This document shows, in pieces, positions 39,644 through 51,877 of a stretch of DNA of 64,000 bases (the first letter of the stretch is position 1; each line of letters opens with the position of its first letter). Below the pieces are notes generated by a model, which saw nothing but the letters and a program-made list of their open reading frames with translations, had not been told where the DNA came from and made no database searches. This DNA comes from Hamiltosporidium tvaerminnensis (lineage: Eukaryota > Microsporidia > Dubosqiidae). The translations under genes and the position numbers were made by a program. The stretch covers positions 865,501 to 929,500 of the forward strand of contig JAKIMF020000004.1 in the NCBI GenBank assembly GCA_022605425.2, given 5' to 3'.

Positions 39644-40925
39644 AATTTATTTTTAAAAAAATAATTTAACGTGATTTTAGTAAAATAAAACATACTTTTG
39701 AGATAATAATAGGATATTAAATGACTATTATATATTATTATCAATCAGAAACATAGATAACATTGAATTATGAACTTAAAACCTCTACAACATTACATAA
39801 AATATATTTATTTCCTAAAAACATATTTTAAAATTTGTTGATTTTGGAGAATATTTAAATGCATCAAATTATCCTTAGTTGCAAGCAAGAAAGCTTTATC
39901 ATCCTATCAAATGCATTCAAATGAACGCAGTTCATTAAATATAATTATTTTATATTCAATTTTCAATTTGTGGTTTTTTGCTTAATATTCAAAGAATTTT
40001 AAGCAATAGAACATCTCCAAATCAAAATCATTTAAAAACTAAAAAACTAAAAAACTAAAATCTAAAAACTAAAAACTAAAAACTAAAAACTAAAAAACTA
40101 AAAAACTAAAAACTAAAAACTAAAAAACTAAAAAACTAAAAAACTAAAAAACTAAAAAACTAAAAAACTAAAAAACTAAAAATTAAAAAACTAAAAAACG
40201 GAACAAAAATACAAGAATGTAATATTATTTATGAAATTTGGTTTATTATATTTCAACCTAAGAATTTATCTAAAATTTAGGTTTAGAAAAATTCGATGTG
40301 TTCGATTTTACCAATATAACTTTATAAAAACATCTTGATATTATTCAAATAATAAGCATCCAAAGATCTATCATTTTAAAATACATAATTTTTATAAATA
40401 AATTTTGGATTAAAAAGTAAGAAAATCTTTGAAAATATTTTTAACCAGACTTATAAAAATCATTATTATTTAACAGATTTTGTAAAAATTATATGGTATT
40501 AAATTTTCTCCGAAACTGTTAGTCTATATGATTTAAATTTAGCCAAATATTATGTTATTGCTTTTATTAAGTTAACTATTAAGTTTTGCCCGCATACTAT
40601 TTTTTATTTATGTATTTTTAGCTGAAGTATGGAGTCATGAAATTATAAAGTAATTCGATTAGTGTCTAAAAAATAAAAGTAGCCGAAAATAAAAAGGAAA
40701 AAATTTAAATCAAAATGGTTGTTCAAAAACTATCCAAACAATATTAAATGGGTTGAACTCTCTAGAACGATTTTTTATAGCAAAGATGTAACAGAAGAAA
40801 ATATAAATTTCTTCTTGACTAGTCATTGCATGAGGGGTAATTTTTTCAAATTCAAAAATTAAGAAATTCGAAGTCGATAAATTTTTTTGGTTGTGTAAAG
40901 TGTAAAAAAAATGTGAATTTACACC
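39644..40925. other. Intergenic with a tandem array
   Basis: AT-rich DNA around the AAAAACT array at 40032-40199. No gene is seen. Confidence 0.55.
40032..40199. repeat. Tandem repeat, unit AAAAACT / AAAAAACT
   Basis: About 22 head-to-tail copies of a 7-8 bp unit, with 7-mers concentrated in the left half and 8-mers in the right. There are two variants (AAAATCT, AAAATT). The run does not match a known telomere motif. Confidence 0.95.
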
Positions 40926-42062
40926 TCATTTATTATCGTAGGAAATTCTTTTTTCAAAAAAATAAAGATTTTCTTTAAAGAAAAAATTACCGGTATCATG
41001 ATCACGATAGCCCAAATAAATAATTTTATCAAAATCTTTATAAAAAGAGTTTATACATTTATCGAACTCCCTAAAAACAGTTACATTTTTAGAAAACTCA
41101 CAATCAATCCTAAAAAAAGTCATTTCTGCTAAAACTTGTGACATTGTAGCGCTTGTAACTAAAACAAAATTTAGGCTTTTTTCAAATAGTTTTCTTAATA
41201 TAGAAACCACCCGACTTATTTGTACATCGGTGACTTTGCATGCTTCAATATACAAATCCCTATCTAGAAATCTATCAAAATAATTTTTATTTGTCATTTC
41301 AATATATTTTTCTGCAAATTTTTCTTTTACCAATTTTAAAAATTCTTTCCTCTGCAAATCAAGTCTTTTTTCATATAAATTGTCATATGTTTCATCATAA
41401 ATAGTTTTTAAGATATTTTGCATGCTATTTATCGAATCTTTAATTAAATTGTAATCAGATTTTCTTTCTAAATTATTAACTTTCATGAAAAGTATATAAT
41501 CGAAATCTAAAATATATAAAATCTTTAAGTTTTTAGAAATACACTTAGCATTTAATATTTCCTCTTCTTTCAATATTTCGGTTTTTCTATATAATTTATT
41601 TAATTCAATTTCTCGATCATAAACCTTTAGTTTCATCTCTCTATCTCTTTTATATTTAATTCTATCACTTTCTATTCTTTCAAGAATACATCTTTTCTCT
41701 GTTTCAGACATTATTTCATCATAATTTTTTACTTCCTTAAATTTTTCTTTAATAATATCCATGCATTCTGCGGAAATTAATTTTTTTTGATGTAAGTAGA
41801 AAATAAGCCCATACATGTATTGGTTTAAATTATTTCGTGTGTTTAGACTATCAATTAATACATTCTCTTGAACAGGGATTTCTAGTTTTTCAAAAGCCCG
41901 CAATACACAATAATTTCTTGGTGTATTTATCATTAAATTTAATTCGTCTAATGCTTCTTTATTATTCAGAAAAAATATTCGCATTCTTTTTTTATTTTCT
42001 TTAATCCATTTCCTGTCTTTGATGTTTTCTAAGCATAAATCTATTTCTTTTTTGAAATCCAT
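40926..42062 (-). CDS. Unknown charged, mostly helical protein
   Basis: 378 residues from an ATG, uninterrupted. Composition is rich in Lys, Glu, Asp and Arg, with a stretch at about 110-175 (KEKFKEVKNYDEIMSETEKR and following) with heptad-like spacing that could form a coiled coil. The C-terminal third is less charged and contains FVLVTSATMSQVLAEMTFFR and KIIYLGYRDHDTGNFFF, which look like strand-helix units of a folded domain; no P-loop, metal site or kinase motif is visible. No signal peptide or membrane segment, so cytoplasmic or nuclear. It is divergently arranged with the small basic gene at 42671, about 600 bp apart. I cannot assign a family. Frame length and composition make it a confident gene. 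Confidence 0.8.
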   Translation of the reverse strand: MDFKKEIDLCLENIKDRKWIKENKKRMRIFFLNNKEALDELNLMINTPRNYCVLRAFEKLEIPVQENVLIDSLNTRNNLNQYMYGLIFYLHQKKLISAECMDIIKEKFKEVKNYDEIMSETEKRCILERIESDRIKYKRDREMKLKVYDREIELNKLYRKTEILKEEEILNAKCISKNLKILYILDFDYILFMKVNNLERKSDYNLIKDSINSMQNILKTIYDETYDNLYEKRLDLQRKEFLKLVKEKFAEKYIEMTNKNYFDRFLDRDLYIEACKVTDVQISRVVSILRKLFEKSLNFVLVTSATMSQVLAEMTFFRIDCEFSKNVTVFREFDKCINSFYKDFDKIIYLGYRDHDTGNFFFKENLYFFEKRISYDNK

Positions 42063-42670
42063 AATGGGTTATCATTTATCTAAAATTCAAATTTGTAAAA
42101 AAAATTATATATTTTCAATTTAAAATTTCTGAGTTGAAATACAGAATAAAAATTGGCTAAACAGTTTTAAAATAACATGATTTATTCAGAATCAAAACAA
42201 TTATAAAAAATCTAATTATGAAAAATAATTTACACTTTTTTTTATCGAATTTTAAATAAATCGTTTGAACTAAATGACCAGTATTATATTTCTACTGAAT
42301 AAAGATTAAATGCATATTTTTTTCTGAGATAAATTATTTATGATTCTTGAGAAATCATAAAATTAATTTACCTTTTATTTAATTTTAAATCAAACTACGA
42401 ATGAAATATTTCAAAAATAAATTGACTTTGTTTTAAAGGAGAATAAAATTTTAAATAGAAATCAATTTCAATATTTTATAAATTTAAGAAAATCATGTCC
42501 AATTTGTATCGAATGTATCATATTAACATATTTTTCATATTTTTTTAAAACATATTTGTTCCTTTGTTGCAACTGATATAAGTCGAAGTAGAAACCCGAC
42601 AACTCGACAACAAAAAGCAAATAAACAAAAAGAATTTACGCAACACATTGCAGAAAAATACAATATACCG
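42063..42670. other. Divergent promoter region
   Basis: About 600 bp of AT-rich DNA between two divergent start codons. No defined element. The minus frames 42535-42745 are shadows of the gene at 42671 and its upstream region. Confidence 0.5.
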
Positions 42671-42949
42671 ATGAATAGCACAAAATTTAAACCTACCAAA
42701 AGAGGCGCAGAAATCAAAAACAAACCAGATGAAAAATCTAAACAAAAAAAATCGGTTTCACATCTGAAAGATCAAAATAGAAAAATAAATAAATTTAAAG
42801 ATAAATTAGAGGATAAAATTGATTTTTATAACGATAAACTAAAATATTTTACTAAAAAAATAGCGAACAAACCCAAAGAGAAATATTCTGATTTAAAGTA
42901 TAAAGGGAAAAAATTTTACAAAAAAATACCAAAAATAGCTTCAATTTAA
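42671..42949 (+). CDS. Small basic protein, possible EFG1-like rRNA-processing factor
   Basis: 92 residues, ATG start, about one third Lys and Arg. An unstructured basic start (KFKPTKRGAEIKNKPDEKSK) is followed by a helical stretch with heptad-like spacing (LKDQNRKINKFKDKLEDKID, 52 bases into the second third) and an end KYSDLKYKGKKFYKKIPKI. The order of a short coiled coil, then basic residues, then KYxxxKxxGxKF resembles the core of the nucleolar EFG1 family, which acts in early 18S rRNA maturation, but the match is short and the composition biased. Another small nucleolar or ribosomal-assembly protein is equally possible. It starts about 600 bp from the divergent gene at 42062. Confidence 0.45.
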   Translation: MNSTKFKPTKRGAEIKNKPDEKSKQKKSVSHLKDQNRKINKFKDKLEDKIDFYNDKLKYFTKKIANKPKEKYSDLKYKGKKFYKKIPKIASI

Positions 42950-44404
42950 AAAATAAATGCAAAGATTTCTACTTATGTTTTTAAATTTACTTCTATTTAT
43001 TTTTGAAATTTTGATTCATTATTCTAGATAATATTAAAATGACATATTTACTCTTACTAATCATTTTGAAGTTCCTTTGATCAATAAATCTTTAGGTTTT
43101 ATTATTTTTAATTAGTTCCTTCAATACAGAATATCTTAAATCTAATAAATATTTAATCATACTTTTTGTGGTCTTTTTATTCTTTTTTAAACTACTGATA
43201 TTTTCCAAGAAAAGAAATTTTTAAACAAATAGATTAAAATTAAAAAGTATGCTTTTGTCATACATTTAAGGATAATAATGGTATTTCTGAAAAAGTAATA
43301 TCATATATTTTGATAAAAAAAATTATATATTAAATAAATTAAAAACGAAATAGAAAAAAAATAATTAGATTTTTACTTAGACAATTTATGTGTTCAAAAG
43401 TTCATCAACTACAATATTTATGACATTATTAAAATTAATATCAACTCATAAGAAACTTTTTAAAATAATTAATTTTATTTTCATTTGATGTCCTAGGATT
43501 AAATATATTAAATAATAAACTAGGTTCGAAACTAAAAATGCGATTTATTTATCTATTTGAATCTAAAAGAATCTTAACTAAGAATAAATATAAAATTTGC
43601 GCAGCCTATCTTAATGTATAGAGTACATTGACTTATAGTGCACCCTTAAAAATATATTCTATTATTATTACTCAAACGATTACATGAATTTGTATCAAAT
43701 AAATTTTAAACAAAATTTTATTAAACAATTTTATAGTTTTCAGTATTAACATGATACATTTTAAGATATTTTGAAGTTATATAGAATCATTTTGAAAACA
43801 GAAATACAAATTTTAGAATAGTATAGGACCTCACTAGATAGATCATTTATACTTAATCAATGTTAAAAATTGGGTGATTTATATTTAAGAAACAAAGAAT
43901 CACATAAGTAATTACTCATTGGCTTTTCTTAAATAGGCACAAAAATTGAATTTTCTTGAAAAACCAGTATGAAAGTGTAGATTTTTTAGTTGGATGAAAA
44001 AACCGTTTAAATGTTTTAAAATTCATCAAAGAAGCCACTACATAAATAAATTATTTGTAAATTAGGTTTTGGGTAAAATAAATCTCTTTGGGTATCAGTT
44101 GCTATTATTTTGACTTGCAAAGAAGCTTTATATTCTACGATTCGGGTTTAAGCCGAAGATACTTTGAAAAAAAATCATTTACCCAAAGTTGTAGAAACAT
44201 CTAACATTTTAGAAAAAAAAATATTTATTTATTAATCTTTATTAATTTCCGTGTTTAAAACACAATTTTCGCTACTTAAAAATAGAGTTTTAAATTATGA
44301 TATTAATAGGTATTCAATAATTAAATATTAAAAACCAAGATAATTTATGGAGTTAACAGTAAAAATTTACATTAAAAAAACTATTTTTAAAAATTTCAAT
44401 TCTA
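42950..44404. other. AT-rich intergenic, no gene seen
   Basis: About 1.45 kb; nothing recognisable. Confidence 0.55.
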
Positions 44405-45590
44405 TTATTATAAAATATTGTGTTATCTTGAACCCAACAAATTGAATTCAATTCTATAATCTTGATAAATGTTTTTTTTGAATGTAATTACTTACAAAGA
44501 TATAGATTAATCTCACAATTAAAATCAGTTTTTTAGTTTTACGTAAAAAAGATGACGGACTATGAGATAGAATCTGCATTCAAAAATTTAATTGTAGCTT
44601 GAATTATATTTTGAAAAATTTCCTTTTGAGCTCTTAGAATAAAACTTAAAATTTTCACAATGAATTTTATAAAAAAAGTTAAGTATAAACTAATAAAGAG
44701 ATTAATATATTTAAAATATCCAAGAAATGTTTTTATGTCGTTTTTGAATAATGTTTAAAACGATAATTAACGTAAATTCGTGTTTTCGGAGAGCCACGGA
44801 AATAAAATCAAAATTACAGTGTAAAATAGTATTTTTTTAGCAGTGATATTTTTCAAAAACATCTAAAATTCAGAGAAAGATTCCAGAACATTATTCTGAT
44901 AAAATAACAAAACAGACAGCAGCAATTGTAACAAAAATACGTAGCAAAAACATGAATATATATGATGTAAACTTAAAAAAGTATTACGTAATGAAATTGA
45001 GTTTAAGCACCTAAAAAAATATTATATAAGAACTCTATCATCCAAACCATCTTTAAGAAATGAAGAGATATTCAATAAATGCGTCTAAATATATCTAAAT
45101 TTTATTAAAATATTCAAACGATGTTAGTTCAAGAGACAATAGAACAAACATTATTTATAAGATCGAATCTATAAATACTTTTTTTGCCAAAATTAAGGTC
45201 TGATTGTAAATATATTTAAAATTAATTACAGTTAAATTGTGGTTCTAAGATTCTAGAATAAAATATAGTTTAGAAAAAATACTCAGAAATTTCTCCCCAC
45301 AATATCAGCTTGATTCACTCTCGCTATATATAGATTCATCAAATTCAAAAAGCACTTTTTGTAGTGCATATTTATAGAACAATTCGCTTTTTGGTCTAAA
45401 ATAATTTAATTGTTCTTGATAACAATAAATTAAGAATGTTACCAAGCTAGGAGAAAATTATATATTATAAGTTTAAAGATTTTCATAGAATACTGTTTGC
45501 AAGACTTTTTTCATTTTAAAGGAATTACGATCTACATTTATATAAGTCTTAACTTGGATATAATATAAATGATCGACTAAAAAACATATT
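44405..45590 (+). repeat. Long non-coding duplicate C, copy 1
   Basis: From GTTATCTTGAACCCAACAAA to GATCGACTAAAAAACATAT this matches 62810-64000 over its whole length with scattered substitutions and small indels. Long identical blocks include GATGACGGACTATGAGATAG, AAGCACCTAAAAAA and the stretch around CACTCTCGCTATATATAGAT. No shared open frame. The end may lie further right, because the other copy is cut by the window edge. Confidence 0.93.
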
Positions 45591-46234
45591 TATTATATTT
45601 AAACTTGTAGTTTGAACAAAACATGTTTTACACAATAAATTTAGTTGAAATTTCAACTAAATTATTTTTTTTGCGACTAAAAAGAAATAGATTTTTAATT
45701 AGGAAAATATATGTTAAAAATGAACACATATACTGCTATCATAAGCATGTACATAGGGTGCAAAAATTTCATCTCGCTTTTTAATTTCACTATAGCGCTG
45801 TCTAAATTGTTATATTTGTGCAACCACCAAGAAACTGACTCAGAATCGACTTATAAAATTTAAATAAATTATTTTATAAACCACAATAACTCTTTTGAAA
45901 ACCGAACAAATTATATCTAAAAATAACTCAATATGTACTATAAATCATCGCCTTCATTAAACAAAACAATGATATTATATCTTGATATAATATATACTGA
46001 TGTAAAATTGACCATTTCAGGCATATTTTACGATTTAGAGTACTCTTTTAATGGGGCAAGTTGGAACCAATATTAAATAAAACAATCTTTGAATTCTCAA
46101 AAAGAGTGAATTAATGTGAGATTATAAAAAAATTTCCCCAATATAAATTTTGAAGGTGATTCTTCGGGGATTAATGCAAATGATATTGTTTTATAATACA
46201 GAAAATCGCAAATCCGAACAAGATTTCCTACTAT
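45591..46234. other. AT-rich DNA, possibly continuing duplicate C
   Basis: Its counterpart lies beyond the right edge of the window, so whether the duplicate continues here cannot be seen. No gene. Confidence 0.5.
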
Positions 46235-46460
46235 AATACTTAGTTCGTTATAGAATTCGTCTTTTACCTCTCGGTGTAGAGGTTGAAAAAATGGAAGTTC
46301 ATCATATGTTTCTTTCAATGTGTTGTAACTCGTGATTATAGTAAGTTTGCCTATATATCGTGTGAATTATATTTCACCACAATGGCAGCAATGATTTTGA
46401 AATAGATTGTACATACTCAGTACCAAGAAATGTTTTTAATGTGGCTATCCTACAACCAGC
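46235..46460 (-). repeat. Dispersed repeat, form B, copy 5
   Basis: Read on minus: head GGTTGTAGGATAGCCACATT and CTTGGTACTGAGTATG, then GGTGAAATATAATTCACACGAT, then CTCTACACCGAGAGG and TAAAAGACGAATTC. Matches form B. The minus frame 46097-46318 is chance sequence across its tail. Confidence 0.8.
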
Positions 46461-47077
46461 TTACAATAATACTACCCGTTATATTAAAATCAGTATATTT
46501 TATTTTTACTACCGCAAAATATTAGATTTAGATGCAAAAAACCTTACGAAATATATATAATCTGTATGTTTAACAAATAAAACCTATGGGGAATTTATTT
46601 TAATGAGTTATGTGCATTTTTTTGATATTTTTAACCTAGTTTCTGTAAACCCTAAATGCATGAGAAACAATTATATATTTTAAGAGTCGTATGGTTAAAA
46701 TGATAATTGGAATTAAAAAATTACGACAAATTTTTAGTTTTATGAATCAAGTTTCTCTATCTGTATAGAATTTTATTTATGTATATTTACATAATAAAAT
46801 GGTTCATAGTTCTATTCACAGTTTTTTGTGCTATACTATGCCATGTAATTAAAAGGGTTTTGTATAAAACTCACAATTCAATCAACAAAAACGTTGTAAA
46901 ATCCCTGCTTGTCTGGTTGAGCAAAACAAAAGAAAAAAATTTATTTGAGGGGCTAGATCAAAAGGGCTTAGGACTTAAATACATTTATAACATGTATAAT
47001 TTGTAACCAAGTATATTGCAATTTAAAACTGACCGTATACTAATATCAGGCTATATATTTCATTATTATTTAAAAAT
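46461..47077. other. Intergenic; one doubtful small frame
   Basis: A 75-codon plus frame at 46779-47006 starts with ATG, opens with a hydrophobic segment (YIIKWFIVLFTVFCAILCHV) and ends in a hydrophilic tail. It could be a small signal-anchored protein but has no recognisable relative and sits beside a repeat. I leave it as possible only. Confidence 0.3.
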
Positions 47078-47785
47078 TTGGAAGAAAGATAATCACATAT
47101 AAACAATCTGCTTGGTAATGAGTATGTGAAATGAGTGTGGAGATCATTTTTTGGGTTTTTTGGGAATAAATCCCTACATCAATTTCAGTTGATCAATGGA
47201 ATTTGTATGAAGAAGAGGCATACAAAATGGCGAAATTTTTTTACAAATCTATTTTGAGGGGTTTTATGTAACTAGATTGCATATCGGAGCTGAAATTGTA
47301 AGTAATTGCCAGTAAAAAGTTAGACAACTCTACCTTGCTCATTCAGGTTTGAATACTTAGAGCCTGAGATACAAAATTCAAATTTTTCAAAGCCGGGAAA
47401 GCTAAGAAGCAGGTTATAGCGATTCATATTGGGTTGCATTGTTGCAAGTGACCTCATGTAAGTATCTGAAATATATTTTAGCTGGAAGTTTATTAGGTTC
47501 AAAAAGTGTAGAGTAAGTGAGTATGCTGCATAGTCTCCAAGGAACCCAGGGTAGGGTTAAGCCTAAGATCACACTCCATGCAACAGAAATAAACAAACAC
47601 AGGGTAACTCCCTTACCCATAATATGTTCTAAACACTATTTATATGATGGGCTTCGGTATTTAGATATCTTAGTGGGGAACACGGTGTGTTGGTTTCAGT
47701 TATATATTTCAAACCCAGAACTGCATTGATGTCATGAAAACAATTATAAAATCCGCCACTGCTTTAAAATGATCTGATATTTTGT
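47078..47785 (+). repeat. Dispersed repeat, form A, copy 5
   Basis: Head GGAAGAAAGATAATCACAT and GCTTGGTAATGAGTATGTG, then GGGTTTTTTGGGAATAAATC, GAAATATATTTTAGCTGGAA and GATCACACTCCATGCAACAG, ending AAAATGATCTGATATTTT. The hairpin region has changed (GTAGGGTTAAGCCTAAG), keeping part of its pairing. Several short frames (47320-47729) lie inside it and are not genes. Confidence 0.88.
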
Positions 47786-48529
47786 AACAAAAAATATCTT
47801 TTACTAAAACACATATAAATTTTTAATTAAATAACTCTCAAAAAATAGGTTCTGAGCCTAAATCGTTAAAGTCTTAAAATAAGTATACATTTAGAAATAC
47901 ATGTTGTAATTTTCGCTTTAATATGTTAGATTAAATTTATTATTGCAAATCATAATTTTTGATATTGACCTACTTAAATTATACAGATTATAACTACGGG
48001 TATAGTCTCGTTAAAGTTCAAAAATGTTTCAGAAATTAAAAAATTGATGTATCTATAAATAGCGTCAATCTCGATGTATTTTAGGTATTTCCCACATTTT
48101 CTCCCGTAAAAAAATTAGCGTTTGTCTCTGAATACATATTTTTCATTTGAATGGAATTATTCTTATTAAGAAACTACTAATCAATTAAATTCTACAAATA
48201 TAATTTAAAAAACAGAACCACTTGTAGAATTTTGTTTAAAACATGTGGAAATACCCATACAGATGAACTTATAAAGAAATTCGGTTCCGAATAAATTTAT
48301 GATGACTAAAAAATATTCAATAGATAGATGTATTAATTATAAAAAATACTAGAAGTTATACTATGTTGATAAAATAGCTTGACTAAGTGCTTCAACTAAT
48401 TTTTTTAACCAAGAGAATTTTAATCATATAAAAATTGTAGCAATAGATCAGAGAAATAATGGATAATTTTTTTGCTATACACAACTTAAGCAATTTATTT
48501 CGAACTTTATATGACTAAGATATATATTA
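47786..48529. other. AT-rich intergenic, no gene seen
   Basis: Nothing recognised between two form-A repeats. Confidence 0.5.
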
Positions 48530-49250
48530 GTTGTTCTGTAAAGCCTAATTTTATTTACTAAATATTACTTTCCTTGAAATAAAAGTATTGTTGTATTTTT
48601 AAATGATATATTGCGCTATTGTAGGTTTCCTATGGATTTATGCTCCATATAATTTTATCGGCGTCTCAAAGTACCTAAATACCAAAGATTTTCATGTAAA
48701 TGATGTGTAAAACGAATATAATGTGCGAAAAACTTGCTCAGTATTCGTTAATATGAGTAGGATTGCAGTAAGATACCTACTATAGACTCCACTGTGATCA
48801 GACGTATTCAACTTATGAAAAATTTCCGCATCCAATAGATTGCAAGCTATCATATATCACAGAACCTCTATGAGGTTTATCTAGCATCTATGATGTCAAA
48901 AATCCGTATAATTCGCTACTTAGTTTTTCTTGATTATTAAAAAGTTTTTTATATTTTCAAGGCCCTAGGTTTGTTTATTCAAAGAGATACTGCAATTTCC
49001 CCATGTCTTTAAATTGCATTTATACCGAGTTCAATCTTGCTTTAAAATTTTGTAAAATAAAAAATTCCGAACGACGCTTGCAATTTCTTTTATAATTTTG
49101 TAGACCCTCTTGTCCTTATATAAATGATCATAGTGTGACTAAAATTTGGCTGGGTTTCATTTCACTAAAACCTCAATTAATGATTTCACTCTAAATTTAT
49201 TATTAATGTCTGATAAGATTCTTTTTAGCTTGGTTTATCCCTCCCATCAA
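48530..49250 (-). repeat. Dispersed repeat, form A, copy 6 (very degenerate)
   Basis: Against the copy at 51878-52600, weak blocks remain in order: CAAAGATTTTCATGTAAATGATGTGTA, GTATTCGTTAATATGAG, CCACTGTGATCAGACG, AAGTTTTTTATATTTTCAAGGC, GTAGACCCTCTTGTCC and a head-like GCTTGGTTTATCCCTCCC at the right end. This is the oldest-looking member. Confidence 0.6.
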
Positions 49251-50089
49251 TCTAAATTCAAATCTATTTATCTTCCAATGATTATAAAGCTTTAAAATAT
49301 GGTTTTTAACTTCATAAAGCTACTTTTAGAGAGGTTTGCTTTTTACAAGATTAAGCCATAAAAATCAAAACAAGAATCAAACTTCTTTCTATCTGATAGA
49401 GGTAGAACTTCATACATAGAAAAAAAGCCAAGAATAAAGGTGGTTTACTCCGATCTTAAATTAGAAAATCCAAAAGCTACACATTTGTCTAAATTTGGAA
49501 TTTATTAAAAAGCTTGATGCTTATCCTTCACTAAATATACTATAAATTTCTTGATTTTTAGACTTCATTTCTATATCATTTCAATATTCGAAGACCCAAA
49601 ACTTTTTTGTTTGCAACTAAAAAAAATTGTCTCAGCCAAGAAATTTATCTACCGGTTAAATATATTAGGGTTTAAGTTTTAAGCCGACTAATCGAAAATA
49701 TTCTTAACAAGAAAATTTGATCTATTTGCGTCAGTATGACAACTTAAACATTCAACAGAAAAGGTATAAGAAATACCGTTAACCAGCGAGGCTTTAATTC
49801 ACACGTGGATTGTGTTAAACCATACGGGAAAAAATAAGCTAAAGAAAAATTGCGGGTCTATCTTATCAATTAATTTTTTATTTAGATATGTTTTAGATAA
49901 TATATTTACATGTTTGGAGTGAAATAACCTTATATTACCTTTTAAAAAGTGCAGATTGCGCAAAACAATATTATTGATCTATCTTACTGTTTGAAATAAA
50001 AATCTATTCTTTGGATTTGCAAACCAAGTATTTTCTGAATAAATATATCCATAGAATTTTACTAAAAAAAATTGGCTATTAACTTTCCT
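49251..50089. other. AT-rich intergenic
   Basis: No gene supported. The minus frame 49979-50167 begins inside the GC-rich island at 50090 and is discussed there. Confidence 0.5.
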
Positions 50090-50335
50090 ATATCTTTCAT
50101 TTATTTTTTTCATCCTCAGCACTCCGGCCCTGCACAAGCCTTCGCCTTTCTTGCTAATACCGGCCACTGGTCTCTTCCTAGTAGGGTTCGTTACTTTTTT
50201 GGGTTTCTTAACAAAGTATTTTTAAAGAGTGGGTTGTTAGACCTACAATAAGCCCCGGTCCGGAGGAACAGTCCCTTTTAATCGCCTCTTACGACATGCA
50301 GTGAATACTATAAGCCAAGTCTGCACCAGCGAGGA
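50090..50335 (-). mobile_element. GC-rich island, possible 5' part of an arthropod-type LINE
   Basis: This 245-bp patch is far richer in G+C than anything around it and has sharp edges. On minus it reads CTCGCTGGTGCAGACTTGGC, then ATGTCGTAAGAGGCGATTAA and GGACTGTTCCTCCGGACCGG, then an open frame beginning KYFVKKPKKVTNPTRKRPVA and passing GISKKGEGLCRAGVLRMKK into AT-rich DNA. The string GTCGTAAGAGGCGA(C/T)TAA is one I remember from upstream regions of insect LINEs, but I cannot verify this. Basic frame and composition suit the 5' part of such an element. It is not similar to the R4-like copies here. A recent foreign insertion of another kind is possible. Confidence 0.4.
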
Positions 50336-51194
50336 ATAATATATGTGTTTCTATGCATCTAAATAAATTCTTAAGTCAATTCAAATAAAGATAATGGATT
50401 TAAAACCAATAGAAAAGCTTTTATGAATAAAAAACATAAATTATCATTCCTCTTACATATAACAATGAAAAAAATATATTCATAAAGCTTAAATAATAAA
50501 AAATAGTTGCGTAATACCATATATATGTTTCATTAATAAATTTCTGTATATTAATGGTTCATAATATTATCCGAGTATTTTATCGTAGATTTATGCTAAG
50601 ATATTTTCTTCTCATTGTATATTAAATATTGTTTTTACTAAAATATCTTAACTTTGTTAATTCATTAAAAAACTCATCGATTCCATTTGATGAAAATTCT
50701 ATTTAAAATATATTTGAAATATTCATTTTTGAAGAAATAGTAAACTATATGGTTATATTAAACTAAAATTTTATGCTGTAAACTTTATAGCAGTGGAATT
50801 ATTAATCCTAATCTTTTTCATTTGACTATATGAAATATAATCTACAGGTATTTAATATCCAAAAGCAAAAATTTTTATCTTGGTAAAATTGGTACACAGC
50901 ACTATAATAACTTAAATAAAACATACTAATATGAAACATAATAATTTAGAGTTTATTTTTTAAGTCTAAGCCATGAAATTGCATTATTTGAATAAGACTT
51001 CTATAAAATGCAAAACCGGTGTTTATATAAAGAAAATAAAAGGTTTGATCTTTGAAGGTTTTAAAGTTCATGATATATATATTTTGACAAAATGTGAAAA
51101 AAATCATATCTATGTATAATTACAACTGGTATTTAAAAAAATATTACCGAAAGAAAAAAAATGTTTGAAAAAATTTAATATATGTGCACAATAT
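50336..51194. other. AT-rich intergenic, no gene seen
   Basis: About 860 bp with nothing recognised. Confidence 0.55.
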
Positions 51195-51425
51195 CAGGTG
51201 GTGAGAGTTAACTACATTAACAACTATTTGGTTGGTAAGGAGTGTGTGAAATTGTTGTGAAAAACATTGTCGACATTTTGATGAGATATGAACCACATCG
51301 GATCTATAGCCTAATTTTTTATAATCCCGAGTCACGACAGATTAAAAAAATCAAATTGGAAAATTTACAGTTGTTATTCTCGACACCTAGAGGTAAAAGA
51401 GGAATGGAATAACTAAGTAAGACAC
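51195..51425 (+). repeat. Dispersed repeat, form B, copy 6
   Basis: The best-preserved form B: head GGTGGTGAGAGTTAACTACA and GGTTGGTAAGGAGTGTGTG, then GATGAGATATGAACCACATC, GAGTCACGACAGATTAA, CTCGACACCTAGAGG and TAAAAGAGGAATGG. The first 100 bp align with the head of form A; the rest does not. Confidence 0.88.
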
Positions 51426-51877
51426 AGATATGAAAATAAAAAATTCTTTTTTGATTATTACAGTCAATAAACAAGGAAGAAATATATTGAGATCAATCTC
51501 GAAATGAATAATATAAAGAAGATTTATGTATAGATGTTTTCAAAAATAAGAAACCGATTTTATTTTAGTAGCACAAAATTTTTTAGTTAGGTTTAAAATG
51601 GAAATTTCGCTCGTAGATTTGAAAAGAACACAGTTTACGAACTCAAAAATTATATTAAACGTAATCCCACACATAATAAGTTTAATATATTTTTTAACTT
51701 TCTATAATATTCATATTGATGATCAAAAAATTTTTAGTTCGTCAAATAAATAAATTATTTGAATGCTTGAAAAAAATTTTCTTGTACCATTTGCATTCAG
51801 GTTTTAAAAGTTTTTAAACATTTTAATTCATATATCCTACAAATACAGGATTTAAAATCCTTTAAAAGCACTTTATT
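51426..51877. other. AT-rich intergenic
   Basis: About 450 bp between two members of the dispersed family. Nothing else seen. Confidence 0.55.

Noticed and set aside
40032-40199. AAAAACT array as an internal telomere or CRISPR-like array
   Set aside because: The unit has no G-cluster, the array is short and internal, and there are no unique spacers. It is a simple microsatellite.
46779-47006. Small signal-anchored protein
   Set aside because: It has an ATG and a hydrophobic start, but there is no conservation evidence and chance frames of this length are common here; left as a possibility in the intergenic note.
50090-50335. GC-rich island as a fragment of ribosomal RNA
   Set aside because: I could not match it to conserved SSU or LSU rRNA segments, and one strand carries a continuous basic reading frame.
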